Positions 56,014-64,000 of a stretch of DNA of 64,000 nt are shown in pieces (the stretch's first letter is position 1; each line of letters begins with the position of its first letter). The DNA comes from Carnegiea gigantea (lineage: Eukaryota; Streptophyta; Magnoliopsida; Caryophyllales; Cactaceae). The notes under the pieces are model-generated. The model was not told the DNA's origin. It saw only the letters and a list, made by a program, of their open reading frames with translations, and searched no databases. The DNA is taken from positions 91,309 through 155,308 of the forward strand of contig JAKOGI010001982.1 in the NCBI GenBank assembly GCA_029747015.1, read 5' to 3'. Made by a program: the position numbers and the translations under genes.

Positions 56014-56937
56014 GTGCTTACGACTCATAGTAGGATGTTAGAAGCCCAAATTTTTCAAAAAGCTAGTTTATCATCTACGCCCCTAGACAGACTTCCTAGT
56101 GAACTTGAACCCAATCCTCGTGAGCATAATAATTGTGTTACCATGAAGGGAGAAGAAGAGGACTTAACTAACTCTAAGGAAGTAACAATAGGAGAGGATA
56201 GAGCAATAACTATGGCTCGTAGTAAAGAGAGCAATAATGGTGGCAAGACTGCCACATTCAAAGAGAACAACACGGTTGAGATCCCCACCATTTTTCCCGC
56301 TAAGCTCCCCAACCTAGGTAGTTTTTCTATTCCATGCATTGTACGAAAGATGGACATTGAGAGAGGTCTAGGTGATCTAAGTGCTAGTGTCAGTATAATG
56401 CTCTATTCTTTCTTTCATAAGCTACACCTAGGACCATTACTGGCCGCACCCTTTTCCCTACACTTGGTTGATGGTTCTGTGATGCAACCTATAGGTAAGT
56501 TGGAAAATGTGCCAGTCAATATAGGAGACATTTGGGTATTACAGGACTTCATTATCATTGACATGCTTGAAACCGACGATGCTCAAATTAACCTAGGCCG
56601 GCCCATTTTGGCGATAGCTGGTTGCCACATTGATGTAAGAGAGGTTCGTATATCTTTTGATGTAGAAGGGCAATTTGATGTGTTTAGTCATAGAAAGGAG
56701 GACATTGTTTCTCCTCATTCTTCTATATTGGATGCATTACCCCTTTCCCCTGAGATTAATATAGAGGATGTCTGGAATTGTGAAGATCCTCCTGATTCTG
56801 AATGGATTTCTTATGAGGACCTCGACCAAGGGTACATTAAGGCGGAGTTTGCTGCTTCAATACCACCTAACAAGCCCAAGGTTGAGGCTTCTGTTTCTAA
56901 TGAGTCTTCAATGAGTGATTACTACAGGTTTGCATAA
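56014..56937 (+). CDS. retropepsin-like protease region of Athila-like element (open, 307 aa)
   Basis: The longest intact ORF of this element. The N-terminal 95 residues are a hydrophilic linker from gag. From about residue 95 (AKLPNLGSFSIPCIV), an aspartic protease fold follows with GDLSASVSIMLYSFFHKL, then PVNIGDIWVLQDFIIIDM and INLGRPILAIAGCHIDV. In Athila elements the active site is usually DLGAS; here it is DLSAS, so activity is doubtful. The C-terminal 90 residues are acidic and unassigned. In a working element it would be part of the gag-pol polyprotein, so its isolation is a product of decay. Confidence 0.7.
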   Translation: MLTTHSRMLEAQIFQKASLSSTPLDRLPSELEPNPREHNNCVTMKGEEEDLTNSKEVTIGEDRAITMARSKESNNGGKTATFKENNTVEIPTIFPAKLPNLGSFSIPCIVRKMDIERGLGDLSASVSIMLYSFFHKLHLGPLLAAPFSLHLVDGSVMQPIGKLENVPVNIGDIWVLQDFIIIDMLETDDAQINLGRPILAIAGCHIDVREVRISFDVEGQFDVFSHRKEDIVSPHSSILDALPLSPEINIEDVWNCEDPPDSEWISYEDLDQGYIKAEFAASIPPNKPKVEASVSNESSMSDYYRFA

Positions 56938-57340
56938 GCTGTTCTCTCTACGCCCCCTGTGAAAGGTTTTAATATAGATTTTGATGTAGGGGTTGAACGA
57001 GCTAATGATAGCCCGTCTGATGGGCCACAAGAGCGATTTGTTTTATATGCAGATAGTGCGTTATGGCACCAAGTTATAAAGACAAAGGACCTGCAGCTCG
57101 AATATTTAAGATGGTACCTTCAACTGAATAAGTTTGATTTTGTGGTTCACAGTAAAGCAGATCCGAACCAAGCCTAGAACAAGAGTTAAACTCATGACCT
57201 TAAAAGAAGGCCACTTGGGAGGCAACCTAAGCTTTCTTTCCTTTTTCCTTTTTATAGTTTTGATTTTTATTAATTTTTTTAGTTATAAAAGCAAAAAAAG
57301 GGGGGCACAGAAAATAGATATATATGAATAAAATTTTGGC
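56938..57340 (+). pseudogene. collapsed pol remnant
   Basis: A short frame (56959-57177) ends the coding sequence that should continue into RT. Sequence typical of the end of pol in this group follows at once (CTTAAAAGAAGGCCACTTGG, near GGGAGGCAACC). About 2.5-3 kb that would hold RT, RNase H and integrase in an intact Athila-like element is missing. Confidence 0.6.
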
Positions 57341-57821
57341 ACCAGTCAATACCCCCAGAAATATGGCCATGGGGTGCCAATCCAGAAAAATCAAAAAAAT
57401 CGAGGACCAGTAGATACCACGGACGGTTCTTGGTGAGCCCCACCGTTCGTGGTGGTTTGCTACAGGCCGCGGTCTAGGTTATTGACTGCGGTGCCTTTTC
57501 ACTTTCCCCCTTTGATCTCCAACATCTCGACACTCTCTCTACCCCCATTTCCTCTCTCTAAACTCCGTAACCAAATCTCTCTAATCTCCTCTCATTTCTT
57601 CTCTATTTCAATCATTTTCACGCCAAATCCTTTCCTTTCACTCAATCTTCCCTTTTTCTCCCTAAATTCCCTCTCTTTCTTCTTCTTTTTTCGAACTTAT
57701 CTCATCCACCATACCCATCCTTTTCTCTCTCTTATTTTTCATACTTTTACTTAATTTCTTCAATTTTCTAGGTTTTAGTTCTTACTTTTGGTTTTAGTTT
57801 GTTTTTTTAGAGCTTGCAACA
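57341..57821 (+). other. spacer and pyrimidine-rich leader before the env-like ORF
   Basis: A strongly CT-rich stretch (57500-57760) precedes the ATG at 57822, like a transcript leader. The open frame through it is a composition effect. Confidence 0.5.
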
Positions 57822-59148
57822 ATGGCACCAACCAAGAGACAAGGGAGCACCAAGGAGGTTGGTTCATGAAGTCAAGCACCACCTCGACCTCAAAGAACGT
57901 CCCGAACATCAACCAATGCGCGTGTTAGAGGTAACATTCCTCACCCCCTTGGTTTGACGAACCCTGATCATGTTGTTAGATATAATTGTGTGAATGAACA
58001 TATGGTTGTGGGAACTAGATATTATGATGAAGATTTGTTAGCCCGGTTGGGAATATTGGATGATATTCATTGGTTGTTTGCCAAAGGTGGTATGAAACAC
58101 TTTTTAGAAATCAAAGAGCATACATACAGGAACCTAACCTTAGAATTCCTTAGTACACTCTATGTCAAGGTCACTAGAGGACCTCAATGTCAAGCCGGAT
58201 ATATATCATTCTATTTGTAGGGTCAAATGTATGAACTGAACTTAGGTACCTTCAACAGTATTTTCGGTTTTCCACCTAGCATGGATATCCCGAGTCACCA
58301 AGTCCCCCGTGAATTCAACCCGAATGCATTTTGGGGTGAACTTTTGGGGAATGTTAGATACAGTACCCGTTCGTCAAAATGCACACATATTAGGAACCCC
58401 TGCATTAGAGTTGCTCAGCGTATCTTGGCTTGTTCTTTATTTACTTGAGACGATAGTCTGAATATCCTGAGACTTCCTAAGTTGTACTTTTTGTCTTGCA
58501 TGCTTAATGGAGACCAACTTAACCCAGGTTCATTTTTAGCTAGGTAATTATACAGTGCTGCTGTTAGCCCTACAGGTAGGATAGTCATTGGTGGCGTAAT
58601 AACTACTATTGCTAGATTCTAGATGTTGAGCCTAACCCTGAGGATAAGAGTTTCCGGGTCCGAGCAGCTTGATCAAGCTGCTTTTGAGACCATGAACTTC
58701 TAGAAAGTTAAGGCTGGCCGTTTATGTTGGATTTACCCAGGGGACCGGCTTTTGCCGCTTCTTAATGTTGATCGCACCACCCTTCTTCGCCGGGGTAACC
58801 TTTATTGGGTACTTAGTGAGGAGGAGGTTGTTCGACCGATGCCCCGCTAACCAGCCCCTCGATCTAGTCAAGCCAGACCTAGTTCTTCCTCTCAATCACC
58901 CCCTCCTGAATATTCTGACCTCCAAGACACCATCAGGTCCATTCAAGAGGAGCAAGTTTCCCTCAAAGAGTTCATTGCTTCTGAGAGCACCGCTCTTCAG
59001 GACTTTGTCCAAGAGCACCGCTCTTTGTAAGTTGCTTGCTTCCCATACACAATATTTTCAAGGGTATAGGGCATGTCTAGAGATCTGGCGAGATTGGCAT
59101 ATCCCCTATGGCCAACTACCCCATCCTCCTCCACCTCCTCCTCTTTGA
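57822..59148 (+). pseudogene. Athila ORF-1 / env-like protein pseudogene
   Basis: Start MAPTKRQGSTKE at 57822. The body has VRYNCVNEHMVVGTRYYDED, then HTYRNLTLEFLSTLYVKV, MYELNLGTFNSIFGFPPSMD and NPNAFWGEL, the pattern of the ATHILA ORF-1 family. The C-terminal part has a coiled stretch (DTIRSIQEEQVSLKEFIASE) and a Pro-rich end. Stops at about 57867, 58218, 58447, 58542 and 58620, plus frameshifts, inactivate it. Function of the family is unknown; the env-like label is by position only. Confidence 0.78.
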
Positions 59149-60902
59149 TCTTATTTTATGCTATGTGCTTCTCCCCTTCCCTTTTTCTATTATGTGCCCA
59201 CATTGAGGGCAATGTGTGATTCAAGCATGGGAGAGTTAGTTATTACATTTGGCGTCTGATGCCTGTTTTTAGTTTAGTGTGTTTGCGCTTTGTATAGGTT
59301 TTTAGTGGTAGTTTTTGTAGTTTTTGATTGTTTTAGTTTTGTTTAATAGTGCATTTAGTTTTCTTTGCATTCTAGGTTGCATTTCCATTTCCGTTAGTTT
59401 CTTTTGCATTTTAGTTTGCATTGTTTGTAGGAGCATGCATAAAAAATTAAAAAAAATTAAAAAGTGAAAAAAAAACACAAAAGAAAAAAAATGCTCCGAT
59501 GATGATCTCTATAGATTTGCCAGCTTTCTTTGGTTTAGTTTGATCCTTTGATTCGTCCAAATTGTGCATAGAAGTTTGCAAATGCGTTTCCGAAATGAAT
59601 TCCACGTTTTGACCACATGTTGGATGCGAGTTGATTTACCGTGTGAGACTTTGAGCCTTTAGAGACTTTTTATCAAATTAGTCTCATATATCTTTCATGT
59701 GTGACTCTTTCTTGATGTTAATTCTTTAGAACTTGCTTTGATTCTCATTCAAGATCACATTTCGCATATGTATTTAGGCAATATGATTGAGGCATTTTTC
59801 TTTCTTTGATTCGTTGAACCCTATGGCCAGATGGCCACCCTGGTTGTGTATTGTATCCCTTGTTAGCCCCTTTGGGCTTGTATATGTTTTTCTCGATTTG
59901 AACTTCCTATTATAACCCATGGCCGAATACTTGTCTTACCTCTAAGCCAAGGCTAGAGGAGTGTTTCATTCTTATGCATCATAAGGAGTTAGTAAGATCA
60001 AATGATATCTTGTGGTGTAATTTAGTTGTTTGGTGCAGGACTGTGAGATATTGATTAATCCCTTGTTTTATTGTATAAAGGTTGGAGAAGAGTTGGAATT
60101 TAAAGTTCTTTATGTATTTCCCCTTGGCTATCCTTTTTGGGGAAAAAAAATGATAAGTGCTTACCAAAAAAAAAAAAAAACAAAAAAAAAAAAATTCGAA
60201 AGCAAAAAAAAGAAACGAAAAAAGAACGGAAAAAAAAAAAAAAAGAAAGCGGTTAGCCTTGGTGGGAACGTAAGTTATTTGTGATTTTCGACTCTTTCTC
60301 TCTTCATTTGGGGATCTATTCTGAATTGATATAGTTTAAGAAGGATGTAGTATGAGGCATTGGAATTGTTTAGCTCTTGGTCTATGACTTCTAGCTCCTC
60401 ATTTCTAAAACATTTGTTCCCCTCTTACCTTTACCCTTAGCCCCGTTACAACCCTATTAAAGTCCTCATGATTGTTTAATGTGTTTGCATTTTTAGTGAT
60501 GGCGAATTTGAGAATCTTGCCAAGCTTATGGTAGATTTGCGACTAAGGTTGAGATTTGAGAGAACCTTCATAAATATATACATTTCAAACACATGAGTGC
60601 TGAGTGCCACATAACTATAGTGAAGTTCTATTGGCCTTACTAGTTTCGCTTGTTTCATGGGTTAAATGACTTTATTTGACAATTTGGGGGAGATTGCTTT
60701 CAAGTTTGACATTGTGGTCTACAAAAGGTCTTTGAAAATTTCATTCCCTATTCTATTAATTAATGATTTTTTGTATCTTTTTGCACTATCTTTAGATCAA
60801 CTTTTCTATTTGAATGTTACCTATATCTATCCTAAAGAGACTGTGTATACTTTTAATCTTTGCATTGTTTGAGGACAACAATAGTTTAACCATGGGGGAG
60901 TT
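59149..60902 (+). other. 3' noncoding region of the Athila-like element
   Basis: Long noncoding tail. It holds A-rich low-complexity tracts at about 59445-59492 and 60165-60246. It also has a purine tract AGCATGGGAGAG near 59224 and the polypurine tract CATGGGGGAGTT at about 60892-60902 next to the LTR. Confidence 0.65.
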
Positions 60903-62145
60903 TGATAAGTGTTCAATATGTATATAATTTTAGGGCTATTTTATGTCGTTTTTAGGAGAACTATGCCCTTTAAGTTGTTGTTTACTCTCCTGCTCTCGAT
61001 TTATGCTTAGGTATAGTTGTTTGATGTGTTTTACAGGATTTTTGCCTTTTTATCCAGCATTCGCCTTTCAATAGATGTATTTTGACCTCCCCCACGATCA
61101 TCCATGTTATGCCACGCTCGTGGAGTAAAGAATGAGCAAAAACCCAATTCCAGCACAGGCCACGGTCGGCTTGTGGTGAGCCTGTAACTGCTGCCTTTTC
61201 ATTTTCCCTCGGCTGTGCAGCCAAGATCAACCGAGCCTTTCTATAAAAGGTGACATTTTGCAGCATTCCCAATCATTCCCAAGTAAAGCAAAAGCATAGA
61301 ATAGCATAGATTAGAGGTTTAGTTTCTTTCTCAAATTTTCTAGTTTTTTTAGTTTGGTTATTGTATTGGTTTGAGTCTCGAGTGTGAGAGTTTGTTCTTG
61401 AGGCGGTTTTTGAAGCCCTTGGTTGAAGATCATCCCAATCAAGCCCTTTTTCGCTCGGATTTCGCTTATCATTGGTTAGTTTGTTAGTCTGAGTAGTTTT
61501 CTTTAGTCTAGGTATTTAGTAGTTTGTGGACGTGTTGTTGGAAAATGTTTTAATCTATACAATTATGCTTATTTTCATGATTAGTTTAATTTTGTTTTCT
61601 CAAGTGTTTTGATTATTGTGACTTGATTTTTAGCCGAAATTTACTTTCATTCTTGAAACAGTTGAGTAAAACATTGAAAGGTAATATTTGGTTGTTGGAC
61701 TGCTTGATAAGGCTTAACATAACTTCGTCTCGAAAGAGAGATTTGCATGTTAGGAGGGCTAGTAAGTAATCGAAAACATTGAGCTTGAATTAAGGCAAAT
61801 TAGTTTGAAAGAACGACTTTTGCTTAATTTGGGCAAATTTACTTGATTCTGGAAGAATAGACTGAGTTTCTAAAAAGATTACAATTCCTCGAATTTAACC
61901 AATTACAAGAAAGCACATGTTCATTATTTTTGATCCAATTTCCTTTCACAACTATGAGAATTCCTAGACATTTTTTCCCTTACTGATTTAGAAAAGTTTA
62001 TTTGATATTATTAAATCGAATCCACTTGAACCAGAATTTTACTTAGCACATTATGATAGGCAAGGCTCAGTAAGTTACATTAGTCCCTGAGGAACGATAT
62101 CTTTTATCTATACTACGACTATCCGTGCGCTTACAGTAGTGGTCA
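60903..62145 (+). repeat. 3' LTR of the Athila-like element
   Basis: Starts TGATAAGTGTTCAATATG directly after the polypurine tract and ends ACAGTAGTGGTCA (62145). 1243 bases, TATA box at 61242-61250. Chromovirus sequence starts immediately after. Confidence 0.85.
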
Positions 62146-63640
62146 GTACCTATGGAGTCTCACCATTTCTTGGACGTGCAAATTAGCTAGATGTTTTGAA
62201 CCTCGAGGAAATGAGCTGATTTGGTTAGTCGATCAACAACCACCCATATATTATCATGCTGTTTAGTGGTTTTAGGTAGACTAGTAATAAAATCTAAGCT
62301 TATATGCTCCCATTTTCACACCGGAATTGATAAGGGATGCAATAGTCCCCTGGTTTTTATTATTTAGCTTTCACCTTCTGACAAGTGGAACATTGGGAGG
62401 CATAGGTGACCACATCTCTTTCATCCCTATCCACCAAAAATTTTCTTTGACATCGTGGTACATCTTCGTCCTGCCAAGATGATTGGTAAATGCTAAGTTG
62501 TGTGCTTCTTTGAGCAGCTCCTTTTTAATTTCTTCCACATTTGGAATGCGTAGTCGCCCATTGTACAACAATGTACCATCTTGGAATGAAAACTCCTTGA
62601 TTCAACCCTCTTCAACTCCCTTTTTAATCTTTGACAACTCGAAGTCAATATACTAAAGTTGTTTGATCTTTTCGATGATAGCAGAAATGGCTTACACTGC
62701 TGCCATGTATCCTTTGTCACTAGGTAATGCTACCTCAATTTAAAGCTTCTCCAACTCCCCTAGGAGCCTTTTCTCTCTAGCAAGCAAACAAGCTAAGGAT
62801 TCTATTTTTTTTTGGCTTAACGCGTCCGCAACGACATTTGCTTTTCCAGGATAATATTTAATTTCTATGTTGTCGTTCTTAAAAAGTTACAACCATATTC
62901 TTTGCCCCATGTTAGGATCTTTCCAAGTGAATAGGTATTTAAAACTCATTTGGTCTATGTAGATCTCACACTTTACTCCATATAAATAGTATCTCTAGAT
63001 CTTAAGGGTGAGGATGATTACTGCTAGTCCCAGATCATGAGTTGGATAATTCTCTTCATATGATTTGAGTTGGCGAGAAGCATAGGCGATAACTTTGTCT
63101 CTTTGGATAAGCACAGATCCTTACACTTTTTTAAAAGCATCATCGTAAATAACAAATTCCTCATTCCCTTCAGGAATGGCAAGAATTGGGCAGAAAGCAA
63201 TCTTTTCTTGAACTCCTGAAAATTATTCTCATATTCTTCAGTCCACTCAAATTTCATACTCTTATGAATAAGTCTAGTGATAGGAAGGGCGACTGCAGAA
63301 AACCCTTCAATGAATCTCCTTAGTATCTGGCCATACCTAGAGAACTTCTCAATTTAGACACATTGGTAGGCCTTTCTAATCTACAATAGCCTATGCCTTA
63401 GCTGGGTCTATGGAAATACCTTCCTTAGATACCACATGACCTAAAAAGTGAATTTTTTAAAGCCAAAACTCACATTTCTTGAGACTAGCATACAACTTGT
63501 GCTCTCTTAGAGTACCTAGCACAATTCTTAGATGCTTTGCATGTTGTTCCCTACTCCTAGAGCAAATCAGGATATCGTCAATAAAAACCACAACATATTT
63601 ATCTGGATAAGGCTTAAATTCATTAAAGACATATTGTCTA
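62146..63640 (-). pseudogene. chromovirus (Ty3/gypsy) RT-RNase H-integrase N-terminus pseudogene
   Basis: On the minus strand, RT with VVVFIDDIL (FIDD codons at 63585-63574), then [15 protein letters not shown] and LGHVVSKEGISIDPAK. RNase H has [20 protein letters not shown], and the linker has YYPGKANVVADALS. The integrase zinc-binding domain is at 62571-62371 (LYNGRLRIPNVEEI, HLGRTKMYHDVKENFWW). Many stops and frameshifts. The N-terminal RT is truncated near 63640. Its continuation is 53306-52340. Confidence 0.82.
62147..62204 (-). repeat. 58-base chromovirus overlap, right copy
   Basis: GTACCTATGGAGTCTCACCA through TAGATGTTTTGAACCT, the counterpart of 53249-53306. Confidence 0.75.
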
Positions 63641-63900
63641 GTTTCGGATGTTTAGAGTTGGAGGTTCAGGCTCATACTTCAATAAAGGCTCTGAGAGAGA
63701 CCTAAAGCTTAAATTCATTTAAGAAGTATTATCAAGTGTCGGATGTTTGGAGTTGGAGGCTCAGGCTCATACTTCGCTAATATGAAAATTTACTTGTGAG
63801 TGTTGATTAAAAAAACACTTTGCACAGAGTACTCTTCAATAATTGGTTCAAGACACCTAAAGCGACTAGGAAAATTTACTTGTGAGTGTTGGTTAAAATA
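63618..63900. repeat. short diverged direct repeats at the right edge
   Basis: Blocks of about 93 bases repeat: AAATTCATTAAAGACATATT ... CAGGCTCATACTTC near 63618-63680 and again near 63711-63773. A second word, GAAAATTTACTTGTGAGTGT, occurs at about 63785 and 63869. No gene is seen up to 64000. Confidence 0.65.
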
Positions 63901-64000
63901 ACACTTTGTACAGATGTTTCCTTTACTCAAAGGTGTTATTTATGTTGGTTAACAAATCAAAGTTGCTTTTGACGTGTTGCTTGGGGGAGGAGTGGTAGTA

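Larger units (their letters stand above)
53318..62145 (+). mobile_element. Athila-like Ty3/gypsy LTR retrotransposon, defective (no RT/RH/INT)
   Basis: LTRs of about 1.25 kb flank gag, a protease-like ORF and, after a short remnant, an Athila ORF-1/env-like ORF. The RT, RNase H and integrase domains are absent. The primer site after the 5' LTR (TTGGTGAGATTGCCACGG) is a degraded form of the TGGCGCCGTTGCCGGGGA type. A polypurine tract CATGGGGGAGTT precedes the 3' LTR. It is nested in a minus-strand chromovirus. Confidence 0.85.

Noticed and set aside
57449..57754. 101-residue Phe/Ser/Pro-rich frame
   Set aside because: Composition effect of the CT-rich leader before the env-like ORF; no motif and no homologous block elsewhere in the window.
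60030..60284. Lys-rich open frame
   Set aside because: Produced by the A-rich low-complexity tract in the noncoding tail of the Athila-like element.

Overview
This window is repeat-dense nuclear DNA of a flowering plant, most likely pericentromeric or other heterochromatic intergenic sequence. I base that on plant-specific transposon lineages (Sire-type Ty1/copia, Athila-like and chromovirus Ty3/gypsy, PIF/Harbinger, TRIM), an endogenous plant pararetrovirus, and the lack of any intact host gene, rRNA, tRNA or bacterial-style operon. The species cannot be named from the sequence. Nearly every coding region is broken by stops, frameshifts or deletions, so most genes are called as pseudogenes.

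Layout. 1-9348 (+): a Sire-type copia element (copy 1) with gag, pol, an extra env-like ORF and a 3' LTR; its 5' LTR lies left of the window. 9349-26000: pieces of an endogenous caulimovirid. There is a leader/CP/MP half on the minus strand (9349-12010), a PR/RT/C-terminal half on the plus strand (12140-15260), a spacer, and a second copy on the minus strand (16557-26000). That second copy is split by a fragment of another LTR retrotransposon (19931-22226). 26000-30170: little recognisable sequence, a diverged coding-like tandem repeat and a possible hAT-type MITE. 30171-39237 (+): a second Sire-type element (copy 2), with its 5' LTR eaten into by a TA microsatellite and most of its RT deleted. 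39238-44176: mostly unassigned AT-rich DNA with two copies of a MITE that carries an internal minisatellite. 44180-50001 (-): a PIF/Harbinger transposon with candidate terminal inverted repeats, a TAA target duplication, a Myb/SANT-like ORF1, a decayed DDE transposase and an AT-rich tandem array. 50962-52140: a tandem array of a TRIM element. 52340-53306 and 62146-63640 (-): the two halves of a chromovirus pol gene. These flank 53318-62145 (+), an Athila-like element that keeps gag, protease and the env-like ORF but has lost RT, RNase H and integrase. 63641-64000 is a short diverged direct repeat.

The most interesting component is the endogenous pararetrovirus. Both copies place the capsid and its zinc knuckle before the movement protein, in what was one reading frame. 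Protease, RT and RNase H follow in a second frame, with an unassigned C-terminal region after them. This layout is most like the cavemovirus/solendovirus side of Caulimoviridae. The copies face each other as an inverted repeat with arms of about 1.75 kb, and one copy still shows a TATA box and poly(A) signal at the expected spacing. Other notable structures are the TRIM array, duplicated polypurine tracts in both Sire elements, and two places where the flanks of an insertion overlap by far more than a target-site duplication.
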